NCBI RefSeq assembly: GCF_014287705.1
Contig: NZ_JACOOY010000008.1
Span: 1 to 64,000, forward strand
Reading direction: 5' to 3'
Length of the DNA stretch: 64,000 nt
Source: Dorea_D hominis
GTDB taxonomy: Bacteria; Bacillota; Clostridia; Lachnospirales; Lachnospiraceae
The notes beneath the pieces are model-generated. The model was not told where the DNA came from and did not search any database. It saw only the letters and a list, made by a program, of their open reading frames with translations. Shown here piece after piece: positions 14,800 through 23,780 of this stretch; position 1 is the stretch's first letter; each line of letters begins with the position of its first letter. The position numbers were made by a program, and so were the translations under genes.

Positions 14800-15732
14800 T
14801 TAAAAGAAACTCTCGTACAGCATCACCATACATGGCATTGTGATAATACAGAATATCACTGACATCACATTGATGACACTTGCGTATTTGACATCCTGGT
14901 CGTAAATCTGTGCAAGCTGCGTTACCATTGCTGCAACTGGTGCGGCTGTTGCGAGAAATACGATCATAAGAATATATTCTGCATCCGGGTGTATTTCCAT
15001 ACTGCCAAGAACTCCAAATGCGACTGCACCGATCACCGGATAAAAGATTAACCGGATAAAACAGATCAGATACGGCCGCTTCTGACGGAACACCCACTTT
15101 AAATCAACATTTCCAATCACCATTCCGATTACCAGCATACTTGCCGAACTGATCATATCTCCGAAACTGCTTACACATGTTCCGATCACTTGTGGAAGCC
15201 GAATCCTGGATATGAACATAAGCATTCCAAGAAACATAGCAATCATATTCGGATTCAGGAATATCTCTTTATAATTCTTTTCGTCTTTTTTGCTGATGAT
15301 TCCGACTGCATGCGTCCAGAGTAGTACAGTCTGTACCAGATTATAAGCGGTTGTATAAAATACCCACTCTTTTCCAAGAACATTCCCTACCAACGGGATG
15401 AGCAGATACCCTGAATTTGAATAAATGACAGATGCCTTCTCAATCCGGTTAAAATGCAGTGGTTTTTCCATTAGCTTCGTCCCACCAATCATAACAATAT
15501 GAACACAAATTGCTGCCACAACAGCAATCAATAATCCTTGTAATTTATCATCGGTTAACTCAATCTGAAACGCATCAATAATTACGCAGGGAGAACAGAT
15601 GTAAACTACCATATTGGAAATGATCTTGCTGTCTGTCTCCTTGAATAATCCAATCTTGACAATGATATATCCAACAATCATTGTCAGAAACATGGATAAA
15701 ATTTGTTCTGCCAGTAAGATGCTTAGTTCCAT
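14800..15732 (-). CDS. AEC-family (auxin efflux carrier-type) permease
   Basis: The 310-residue integral membrane protein has about ten hydrophobic segments in two sets of five, the AEC/BART layout. Family-like features include VVYICSPCVIIDAF in the first half and MIVFLATAAPVAAMVTQLA near residue 275. Bacterial members export small organic acids such as malate, but the substrate cannot be read from sequence. A GGGAG ribosome binding site lies 18 bases after the preceding gene, so it is probably the last gene of the trk operon. Confidence 0.88.
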   Translation of the reverse strand: MELSILLAEQILSMFLTMIVGYIIVKIGLFKETDSKIISNMVVYICSPCVIIDAFQIELTDDKLQGLLIAVVAAICVHIVMIGGTKLMEKPLHFNRIEKASVIYSNSGYLLIPLVGNVLGKEWVFYTTAYNLVQTVLLWTHAVGIISKKDEKNYKEIFLNPNMIAMFLGMLMFISRIRLPQVIGTCVSSFGDMISSASMLVIGMVIGNVDLKWVFRQKRPYLICFIRLIFYPVIGAVAFGVLGSMEIHPDAEYILMIVFLATAAPVAAMVTQLAQIYDQDVKYASVINVMSVIFCIITMPCMVMLYESFF

Positions 15733-15750
15733 TCTGTTCTCCCTTTTTAT

Positions 15751-17403
15751 CTATTTGTTTATATTCTCTGTATCCTTATCCTGTGTATTGCTTTCTTTGT
15801 CAGTCTCCGTTTTAAGAGACATTACTGTATTCGCCTTATCGCCTTCTTTGTACTCCAGTGAAATCGTCTGTCCGACTTCGCATTTTACGATATCGATAAA
15901 ATCTACAACCGATGTATCAAAAATGTCATCGGATCCTTCCAACATAACATAGTAATGTGATGTTCCATCTATGACTGCCTGTGCAATCTTCGTGATCTTA
16001 CCGGTAATCTTCTTCACATCCCGTGTGTCTTTTTCTGCTTTTTTGATACCATTCTCACCAAGCAGATTCCGGTAATTCTCTTCACACTGACTGACACTAT
16101 CACCAATCGCTACAATCTGGTATTTATGGACATTTACCATAGCATACTTTTTCACCAGGCCGGCATCATCCTTTAATGCAATAAAGTAAGTCGGTTCCTT
16201 GGAAATGTTAAGCAGCAGCGGAAAGGTTGCCTCGTACTTTAAGTTCTGCACCTGACCTTCCGCTGAAGACATCGCTGACGCTTCGGTTGCGCCTTCTACC
16301 GTATAGTACTTCGTCTCCATCGTCCGCTGGTTGGCTAATACAAAGCCGACATTAGACTGGTCGCCATTGACAGATGTCACACCTGTATACATCCAGACAT
16401 CATCATCCAGTGCAAGATAATTATATCCATCCGTTGTCTCCAGACAGTCCTTCTGACTCAGCACACTGTTCAAAAATCCATGTTTCAATGTGCCATAATA
16501 GTCAAAGAGCTGTACAAGAATATCTGCCGAATACGCACGGTCTACCCATGACGGTACATCCTTGATGTCATATGTCTTCGTTTCACCAGTTACTGCGTTA
16601 CAGAGTACGACTTTTCCGACTGTTTCACCACCGAACAGACCGATGTTATATTTCTTCACCGGTGCAATCCAATATGGTACTCCGGCTTCATCAATCTCAA
16701 AACTTAACTCTCCGTATATATAAGTCGGATGTGCAAATCTTAAGTGACGGTAAATATTACGGTTCAGATGTTCACTGGTCGTATACTTGATTCCTTCTTT
16801 TAATTTCACAAGTTCTGTTGTCTGTGTAGCCATATTGATCCGGATATATGCCGGAATTCCTTCTCTGCGGTTTGTAAACCACTTGATCAGATTCGCATAT
16901 TTCAGTGGCGTTACACGGACCGGATTATTCTTGTAATTGATCTGGCTGTAAATATCATCTGCCTCAAACTGAGATACCATATCTACCATACTTCCCATCT
17001 TACGATCTCCGAGAAGTGCTGCAGTATCTTTATCCAGAAGCGGAATTCTGTCATAAGACAATTCTTTTACATCTTTACTGAACTCTCCAGTCTTCACTTT
17101 CATCAATTTCTGATATTTTTTCGCATTGATGATCGGGGATGACAGTACAGAACCTGCCAGATACACAATTCCAAACACAACCAACAGTCCGATCATGGAA
17201 CGTAAAATCTTATTCGTCCCAAGTTCCACACGTGTTACACGCTTTCTGACCGCATAGTAAATGATCAGGACAACAAACAGTGTCATCACAAAAAACCATG
17301 TCTGCGCCGAATGAATATTGACTGCCGGAATTGACACATAATAATAAATCGCCGCAATCGCCAGCAAAATAACAACAATCGCAAATTTACTTCTCTTTTT
17401 CAT
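15751..17403 (-). CDS. Membrane protein of unknown function in the Trk operon
   Basis: The 550-residue protein has three N-terminal membrane segments (about residues 8-26, 35-52 and 69-90), then a long soluble region of about 400 residues ending in a small beta-rich, OB-like part (ITGKITKIAQAVIDGTSHYYVMLEG). The C-terminal tail is acidic and Thr/Asp-rich. The start at 17403 has a GGGAGGG ribosome binding site; an upstream start would overlap trkH. It lies 14 bases after trkH. A role in potassium uptake or envelope homeostasis is suggested by position only; I recognise no characterised family. Confidence 0.7.
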   Translation of the reverse strand: MKKRSKFAIVVILLAIAAIYYYVSIPAVNIHSAQTWFFVMTLFVVLIIYYAVRKRVTRVELGTNKILRSMIGLLVVFGIVYLAGSVLSSPIINAKKYQKLMKVKTGEFSKDVKELSYDRIPLLDKDTAALLGDRKMGSMVDMVSQFEADDIYSQINYKNNPVRVTPLKYANLIKWFTNRREGIPAYIRINMATQTTELVKLKEGIKYTTSEHLNRNIYRHLRFAHPTYIYGELSFEIDEAGVPYWIAPVKKYNIGLFGGETVGKVVLCNAVTGETKTYDIKDVPSWVDRAYSADILVQLFDYYGTLKHGFLNSVLSQKDCLETTDGYNYLALDDDVWMYTGVTSVNGDQSNVGFVLANQRTMETKYYTVEGATEASAMSSAEGQVQNLKYEATFPLLLNISKEPTYFIALKDDAGLVKKYAMVNVHKYQIVAIGDSVSQCEENYRNLLGENGIKKAEKDTRDVKKITGKITKIAQAVIDGTSHYYVMLEGSDDIFDTSVVDFIDIVKCEVGQTISLEYKEGDKANTVMSLKTETDKESNTQDKDTENINK

Positions 17404-17417
17404 AACACCCTCCCATT

Positions 17418-18863
17418 CTAAAATTTCTTTCTCCAAGATATTGATGTAAAGAGCATCAGGAATGGAAAGATTTCCAGACGTCCAATCAACATATCCATAC
17501 AAAATACCAGTTTTGAAAATGGAGAAAACTGTGCAAAGTTTCCTGCCGGACCAGATACACCAAGTCCCGGGCCGATATTATTCAAAGTTCCCATTACAGA
17601 TCCGAAGTTTGTGGCAAAATCAAAATCATCTATAGAAACCAATAATACGGATAACCCGGCAATTCCCGCATATGCAACCAGATATACGAATACATTCTGT
17701 ACAATGTCCGGATTCATCTTCTTGCCATTTATACGGATCAGGTTGACAGATTTCGGATGGACCATCTGTTTCAGTTCTTTCTTAATACTCTTAACAACAA
17801 TCAAGAATCTTGAAACTTTGATACCACCGCCTGTGGATGAAGCACACGCACCAATGATCATTAGTATGATGATGATCGTCTGTGACATCGTCGGCCATTT
17901 CATATAATCGGCCGTCGAGAATCCGGTTGTCGTAATAATGGATGCGACCTGAAATGCCGCATACCGGAATGCCTTTAACGGATTGCCATATATCGATGTA
18001 ATATTCCATGTGATCAAGGCAATCGCTGTTGCTATGATCGCCAGATACGTCCGCAGTTCTTCATTTTTCCATACCGGTTTGAACTGTCTTAACAACAACA
18101 GATAAAACAGGTTAAAATTGATACCGAACAGGATCATAAATACCGTGATCACACCGTCAATATATGCACTGTCAAGCTGTCCGATACTATTAGCATAGTT
18201 CGAAAATCCTCCGGTTCCTGCAGTACTGAATGCATGGATAATACTGTCAAATGGGGACATACCACCAAAAAGCAGCAATACAATTTCTACTGCTGTCAGT
18301 GCAAAATACATTCCATATAAAATTCTCGCTGTTGCCATCGCTTTCGGCACAAGCTTATCTTTCTCTGGTCCCGGTACTTCCGCACGCATCAGATACATCG
18401 TATTCTTCTTATCTAGAGAAGTCAGAACCAGTACAAATACAAGCACGCCCATACCACCGATCCAGTGTGTGAAGCATCTCCAGAAATGCATACAGTGTGA
18501 CAGCGATTCAATATCATTTAAAATTGTAGAACCTGTTGTCGTAAATCCGGATACTGTCTCAAAAAATGCATCCAGATAATTCGGGATATATCCTCCCAGC
18601 GTAAACGGAATTGCTCCAAACATCGACCATAAAATCCATGCACTGGCAACGATGATCATACCTTCTTTTGCATAAATCTTCGTTTTATTCGGCTTTCTGA
18701 TTCCGAATATAATATAAATCAATGCCAATATTGTTGCCGGAAATAAAAAGCAGGCTCCGCTTTTTTCTCCATATAAAAGTCCGACAAAAGCAGGAAGGAG
18801 CAAAAGCACACCTTCTACTCCCATCATTTTTGCCAGAATATATAAAATCATTCTTCTATTCAT
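17418..18863 (-). CDS. trkH: Trk-type potassium uptake membrane subunit
   Basis: The 481-residue protein is the K+-translocating subunit. It has the four selectivity-filter loops expected of the TrkH/KtrB superfamily: TTTGSTIL, STAGTGGFSNY, TTTGFSTADY and NNIGPGLG. At least ten membrane segments are visible and the length is normal for TrkH. It follows trkA by 14 bases. The pair would form a nucleotide-gated K+ (with Na+ or H+) uptake system in the cytoplasmic membrane. Confidence 0.95.
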   Translation of the reverse strand: MNRRMILYILAKMMGVEGVLLLLPAFVGLLYGEKSGACFLFPATILALIYIIFGIRKPNKTKIYAKEGMIIVASAWILWSMFGAIPFTLGGYIPNYLDAFFETVSGFTTTGSTILNDIESLSHCMHFWRCFTHWIGGMGVLVFVLVLTSLDKKNTMYLMRAEVPGPEKDKLVPKAMATARILYGMYFALTAVEIVLLLFGGMSPFDSIIHAFSTAGTGGFSNYANSIGQLDSAYIDGVITVFMILFGINFNLFYLLLLRQFKPVWKNEELRTYLAIIATAIALITWNITSIYGNPLKAFRYAAFQVASIITTTGFSTADYMKWPTMSQTIIIILMIIGACASSTGGGIKVSRFLIVVKSIKKELKQMVHPKSVNLIRINGKKMNPDIVQNVFVYLVAYAGIAGLSVLLVSIDDFDFATNFGSVMGTLNNIGPGLGVSGPAGNFAQFSPFSKLVFCMDMLIGRLEIFPFLMLFTSISWRKKF

Positions 18864-18877
18864 ATTTCCACCGGCTC

Positions 18878-20236
18878 CTATAAAAGTATCTCATTCAGAT
18901 TGCGGATCACATGATTCTTCGTAACGACAATAACGCTGTCACCAACTTTCATCGTTGTATCACCATTCGGGATGATAACCTGGCGATGTCTGCCGATACA
19001 TGCAATCAGTGTATTTTTCTTTGTTCTTAGCTCTTTCAGTGGGACGGATGTATATTCACATTCCTTTCGAATGATAAATTCCTGCGCTTCTACTTTTCCG
19101 TTCACAAGACGATACATCGTCTCTACATTGGCATTACTGTAAGAATTCTTACGGGCACGAACATATCGCATGATCGCATCCGCCGTTGCACTCTTCGCCG
19201 AAATAATACTGTCAATGCCGAGTCCTTCCACCATCTGTGCCCTGGAATCTTCATTTACTTTTGCAATAATCTTATTCACGCCCTGCGTCTTTGCGAATAG
19301 AGATAAAATAATATTCTCTTCATCAAGACCAGTCAGTGAAACCATCGCATCTGCTTCGGCAATTCCTTCTTCCAGCAGCAGATCATGATCTGTTGCATCA
19401 CCATGAATGATCGTTGCCTTTGGAAGTAATTCACAGAGATTCTCACATTTTTTTTCTTTGATCTCAATGATCTTCACCTGCATTCCTGCCTGCAGAAGCT
19501 GATTTGCAAGATAGAAGCATAAATGCCCTCCTCCGCAGATCAGAACATTCTTCACACGAGTACGCTTTCTTCCTAATGATTTGAAAAATGATTTCAGATC
19601 CTGATGTGCGGCCGCGATATGTAACTTGTCTCCTTCTCTTAAGACAAAATCACCATCCGGAATGTAAACTTCTCCTTTGCGCTTTACTGCACATACCAGT
19701 ACTTTGATCTGGAATTTCCGGTACAGCTCTGAAAGTGCGATATCCACCAGTGGACTGTTCTCACGTACCGGATATTCAACAAGTTCTACTTTTCCCTTCA
19801 TAAAAGTCTCAACTTTACTCGTCTCCGGGAACAAAAGCACACGGGCAATCTCATTCGCCGCAGTCAGCTCCGGATTAACCGCCATACTCAGATGCAGGTC
19901 TTCCTTCAGAAGATCCATCTGTCTGTAGTAAATTGGGTTGCGTACTCTGGCTATCGTGTGTTTTGCTCCTAGCCTTTTTGCCAGAAGACAACTTAGCATA
20001 TTCATCTCGTCCGTTGATGCGCATGCAATTACCAGATCTGCATGTGGTACGTCCGCCTGTTTCTGAACCTCTGCATCTGCACCGTTACCGGTAATGCAGA
20101 AAATATCAAGCTGGTTCAACGCGGCTTTTAACTTGCCTTCGTTCTGGTCAATCAGCACAATATCGTAATCTTCTTCCGATAATTGGACTGCCAGCTTATG
20201 GCCAACCTTTCCATCACCAATGATTACTATTTTCAT
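18878..20236 (-). CDS. trkA: Trk potassium uptake regulatory subunit
   Basis: The 452-residue cytosolic protein has two RCK_N (Rossmann) plus RCK_C repeats. The nucleotide-binding Gly motifs are GDGKVGHKLA (near residue 7) and GGGHLCFYLA (near residue 232), and both have the acidic residue at the end of the second strand (LIDQ, IIEI). It binds NAD(H)/ATP-type ligands and gates TrkH. The start at 20236 follows GAGGAAAG. It is the first gene of the four-gene operon with trkH, the 15751 membrane protein and the AEC permease. Confidence 0.94.
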   Translation of the reverse strand: MKIVIIGDGKVGHKLAVQLSEEDYDIVLIDQNEGKLKAALNQLDIFCITGNGADAEVQKQADVPHADLVIACASTDEMNMLSCLLAKRLGAKHTIARVRNPIYYRQMDLLKEDLHLSMAVNPELTAANEIARVLLFPETSKVETFMKGKVELVEYPVRENSPLVDIALSELYRKFQIKVLVCAVKRKGEVYIPDGDFVLREGDKLHIAAAHQDLKSFFKSLGRKRTRVKNVLICGGGHLCFYLANQLLQAGMQVKIIEIKEKKCENLCELLPKATIIHGDATDHDLLLEEGIAEADAMVSLTGLDEENIILSLFAKTQGVNKIIAKVNEDSRAQMVEGLGIDSIISAKSATADAIMRYVRARKNSYSNANVETMYRLVNGKVEAQEFIIRKECEYTSVPLKELRTKKNTLIACIGRHRQVIIPNGDTTMKVGDSVIVVTKNHVIRNLNEILL

Positions 20237-20318
20237 TTTTCTTTCCTCACATATATTCCTTTGACAAAATTTCTTTCCTAATATAAATAGCAACCACGAT
20301 TATAGCACTTTTAATATA

Positions 20319-20351
20319 AGAAAAAAAGCCCTTCCCAGAGCTTTTTTTCTT
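20319..20351 (-). terminator. Terminator of the EF-G-like gene
   Basis: On the minus strand an A-rich 5' side, a stem AGCTCTGGGAAGGGCT and a seven-T run follow the EF-G-like stop by about 30 bases. Confidence 0.8.
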
Positions 20352-20379
20352 ATTTCATAATCAAATTTTTATCAAAGAT

Positions 20380-22455
20380 TTATTCTTCTGCTGTTCTCTT
20401 TGCAATCTCTGCTTCCTGAATGTCTGAAGGAGCCTGCTCATAACGTGCAAATTCATAAGAATAATTGCCACGTCCACCGGTCATGGAACGAAGTGTTGTG
20501 CAGTATCCAAACATACCTGTCATCGGAACATCAGCGATAATCTCCTGATATCCGCCGCTTAATGGATTCATACCAAGCACACGACCTCTTCTCTTATTCA
20601 GATCACCCATAATATCTCCGGTATAATCATCCGGAACTGTAACTTTCACAGAAGCGATTGGCTCTAAAAGAACCGGCCCGGCTTCCATGAAGCCTTTCTT
20701 AAATGCCTGGATCGTTGCTGTCTTGAATGCCATCTCAGAAGAATCTACCGGATGGTAAGATCCATCATACAGAACTGCTTTCACACCTACAACCGGATAT
20801 CCTGCCAGAGGCCCTTTAAGTACAGATTCCTGAAGACCTTTTTCAACTGCCGGGAAGTAGTTCTTCGGAACAGCTCCGCCCACAACTTCTTCTTCGAATA
20901 CATAAGGTGTCTCCTGATCTCCGGATGGTTCGAATCTCATCTTGACATGTCCATACTGTCCATGTCCGCCGGACTGTTTCTTATACTTCGTATCTACGTC
21001 TGATTTCTTCTTAATTGTCTCACGGAATGCCACTTTCGGTGTCTCCAGTGTGATCTCACATTTGTATCTTGCAGCAAGTTTGCTTGCCGTCACTTCCAGA
21101 TGCTGGTCACCCATACCATAGATCAGTGTCTGACGGTTCTCACTGTCGTTAACACTCTTAAGTGTCACATCTTCTGCCATCATCTTCTGCAGCGCCTGGG
21201 ATACTTTATCCTCATCGCCTTTGTTCTTAACAACATATTTCATATATGTATATGGTTTGGAATATTCTGTTTTTCCAAACATCAGCGGCGTTGTCTTTGC
21301 TGAAAGTGTATCACCGGTCTTTGTATTGGCAAGTTTGGCGATCGCACCGATATCACCCGCAAATAATTCGCTGACTTCTACCGGTTTGTTGCCTGACATT
21401 GTATAAATCTTGCCAAGTTTGGCTTCTGCTTCGGACTCTGCATTGTAGAGCACATCGTCCCCCTTTAATACACCGGAGCATACTTTTACGAAAGAATATT
21501 TTCCGATAAACGGATCTACCATAGTTTTGAAGACATATGCGGATTTTGCTTTTGCGAAATCATAATCTGCTTCATAGATCTCGTTCGTCTTACGGTTAAT
21601 GCCGGCGCATTTTCTGCTGTCCGGGCTTGGGAAGAATCTTACAATATCTGAAAGGAGGTTTGCAACTCCCTGTGCCTGGATATTCGATCCCATAGCAACC
21701 GGAACGATATCTCCGTCCATAACTTCTGTTCTCATTGCAGAACGAATCTCCTCTACAGAAAACTCTTCTCCTGCAAAATAACGCTCCATAAACTCATCAC
21801 TTGTCTCCGCAACTGCTTCTAACAATTTCTCACGGTAGATCTCCAGGTTTGGTTTACAGTAATCCGGGATCTCGCACTCTTCTCTCTCTCCGATACCAGT
21901 ATAACGTCTTCCTGCATTCTTAATAATATTAACGTACCCAACTAACTTCTCATTCTCACGGATTGGTTGGAAATGCGGTGCAATCACTTTACCATACTTA
22001 TCTGTCAGATCCTGTACTACCTGACGGAAACTTGCATCATCCACGTCCATCTCTGTAACATATACCATACGAGGCAGATTATATTTGTCACATAATTCCC
22101 ATGCTTTCTCTGTTCCAACCTCAACACCTGCTTTTCCAGAAACAACGATAACTGCTGCATCTGCTGCACTGACTGCTTCTTCTACTTCTCCGACAAAGTC
22201 AAAATATCCCGGTGTATCGAGAACATTGATCTTCGCTTTCTCCCATTCGATCGGTACCAGTGATGTGCTGATTGAGAACTGTCTCTTCTGTTCCTCTTTA
22301 TCAAAATCACTGATCATATTACCGTCTGCAACTTTTCCCATACGAGTAGTTGCCCCTGATACATAGGCCATGGCTTCCACAAGACTTGTCTTACCGCTTC
22401 CTCCATGTCCTAATAGAACAACATTTCTAATCTCATCCGTCCTGTATACTTTCAT
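20380..22455 (-). CDS. EF-G2-like translational GTPase
   Basis: The 691-residue protein has all EF-G domains and normal EF-G length, but the GTPase motifs differ from canonical FusA. G1 is GHGGSGKT instead of AHIDAGKT. G3 is DTPGYFDF, with Tyr where the catalytic His usually stands. G4 is TEMD instead of NKMD. These features match the EF-G2/FusA-paralogue group, some members of which hydrolyse GTP slowly. The gene is isolated, with its own terminator and no rps or tuf neighbours, unlike the main fusA. A role under specific growth conditions or in ribosome protection is possible. Confidence 0.88.
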   Translation of the reverse strand: MKVYRTDEIRNVVLLGHGGSGKTSLVEAMAYVSGATTRMGKVADGNMISDFDKEEQKRQFSISTSLVPIEWEKAKINVLDTPGYFDFVGEVEEAVSAADAAVIVVSGKAGVEVGTEKAWELCDKYNLPRMVYVTEMDVDDASFRQVVQDLTDKYGKVIAPHFQPIRENEKLVGYVNIIKNAGRRYTGIGEREECEIPDYCKPNLEIYREKLLEAVAETSDEFMERYFAGEEFSVEEIRSAMRTEVMDGDIVPVAMGSNIQAQGVANLLSDIVRFFPSPDSRKCAGINRKTNEIYEADYDFAKAKSAYVFKTMVDPFIGKYSFVKVCSGVLKGDDVLYNAESEAEAKLGKIYTMSGNKPVEVSELFAGDIGAIAKLANTKTGDTLSAKTTPLMFGKTEYSKPYTYMKYVVKNKGDEDKVSQALQKMMAEDVTLKSVNDSENRQTLIYGMGDQHLEVTASKLAARYKCEITLETPKVAFRETIKKKSDVDTKYKKQSGGHGQYGHVKMRFEPSGDQETPYVFEEEVVGGAVPKNYFPAVEKGLQESVLKGPLAGYPVVGVKAVLYDGSYHPVDSSEMAFKTATIQAFKKGFMEAGPVLLEPIASVKVTVPDDYTGDIMGDLNKRRGRVLGMNPLSGGYQEIIADVPMTGMFGYCTTLRSMTGGRGNYSYEFARYEQAPSDIQEAEIAKRTAEE

Positions 22456-22585
22456 ATTAAGCTGCCTCCTTACTATAGTAAATTATCATGGGTATATTGT
22501 ACTAAATTTTCTGACTAATTACAACTCTTTTATACATTTTTTACAATTTTCTTTCTTTACTTTTTCACTTTAAAGCATCATAGCA

Positions 22586-22614
22586 TTGACAAACACAAAA
22601 AAAGAAAATATAAT
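22586..22614 (+). promoter_or_regulatory. Promoter of tyrA-aroA
   Basis: TTGACA (22586-22591) and TATAAT (22609-22614) are exactly 17 bp apart, a consensus vegetative promoter. Confidence 0.88.
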
Positions 22615-22630
22615 AAATTTCAGAAGTTTC

Positions 22631-22663
22631 AAAGCCTGTTTTTTCAATCCAATAACAGGCTTT
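22631..22663 (+). promoter_or_regulatory. Leader hairpin before tyrA
   Basis: Perfect 10-base arms AAAGCCTGTT and AACAGGCTTT enclose a 13-base loop just upstream of the AAGGAG ribosome binding site. There is no T-run, so it may affect translation or mRNA stability rather than terminate. Confidence 0.6.
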
Positions 22664-22682
22664 ATCTATGGAAGGAGTTACT

Positions 22683-23780
22683 ATGGACAAACAGAAAATC
22701 GGATTCATCGGTCTTGGTCTGATCGGTGGTTCTATTGCGAAAGCGATACGCCAGTATTTCCCGGATTACGAGATCATTGCATTCGACAAAAATAAAGAAG
22801 CGCTGGCACTCGCTACACAGGAATCTGTGATCGACGTTGCAGCGACTACGATTGATGATAATTTCTATTACTGTTCTTACATATTTTTATGTGCACCGGT
22901 TTCTTTTAACAGTGCATATCTGAAGCAGCTTACCTGCTATATGCATGAGGACTGTATTCTTACAGATGTTGGAAGTGTGAAAACAAACATCCACGAAGAG
23001 GCAGAAACTCTGGGGCTTGGTAAATATTTTATCGGAGGACATCCTATGGCAGGTTCCGAGAAGAGCGGTTACAGCAATTCCAAAGCAATGCTCATTGAAA
23101 ATGCTTACTATGTGCTGACACCATCTGTAGAAGTTTCCGATGAAAAGGTAGCGCGCTATGAATCATTTGTCACTGCACTGAAAGCACTGCCGGTAATTCT
23201 GGACTATAAAAAACACGACTACGTAACCGGTACGATCAGTCACCTGCCGCACATTATTGCAGCAAGTCTTGTCAACTTTGTAAAAGATACCGATACGAAA
23301 GACGAGCTGATGAAGCATCTTGCCGCCGGAGGATTCAAAGATATCACAAGAATCGCCTCTTCCTCTCCGACAATGTGGCAGAATATCTGCACACAGAACA
23401 AGGAGAATATCAGCCAGATCCTTGGATCCTATATTAAAACACTTACAAAAGCAAAAGAACTGGTAGACGACGGAGACGAACAAGGTGTTTACAATCTTTT
23501 TGATTCTTCCCGTACTTACCGGAACTCGATCAGTGAAACATCGGCAGGTCCGATCAAGAAAAATTTTGCCGTTTACTGTGACATCATTGATGAAGCAGGT
23601 GGAATCGCAGCAATTGCAACTATCCTTGCTTCCAATAATCTCAGTATTAAAAATATCGGCATTGTACACAACAGAGAATTTGAAGAGGGGGTTCTGCGTA
23701 TAGAGTTCTACGATGCGGCTTCACAGGAAAAAGCCGGCGCACTCTTGCAGAAATTCAGGTATATTGTTTATGAGCGTTAA
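22683..23780 (+). CDS. tyrA: Prephenate dehydrogenase
   Basis: The 365-residue enzyme oxidatively decarboxylates prephenate to 4-hydroxyphenylpyruvate in tyrosine synthesis. The NAD-binding Gly motif GFIGLGLIGGSIA lies at residues 6-18. GGHPMAGSEKSGY carries the substrate-binding His. A C-terminal ACT-like domain (from about residue 295, KKNFAVYCDIIDEAGG) suggests feedback by tyrosine. The start at 22683 has an AAGGAG site. The gene overlaps aroA by 11 bp, so the two are co-translated. Confidence 0.95.
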   Translation: MDKQKIGFIGLGLIGGSIAKAIRQYFPDYEIIAFDKNKEALALATQESVIDVAATTIDDNFYYCSYIFLCAPVSFNSAYLKQLTCYMHEDCILTDVGSVKTNIHEEAETLGLGKYFIGGHPMAGSEKSGYSNSKAMLIENAYYVLTPSVEVSDEKVARYESFVTALKALPVILDYKKHDYVTGTISHLPHIIAASLVNFVKDTDTKDELMKHLAAGGFKDITRIASSSPTMWQNICTQNKENISQILGSYIKTLTKAKELVDDGDEQGVYNLFDSSRTYRNSISETSAGPIKKNFAVYCDIIDEAGGIAAIATILASNNLSIKNIGIVHNREFEEGVLRIEFYDAASQEKAGALLQKFRYIVYER

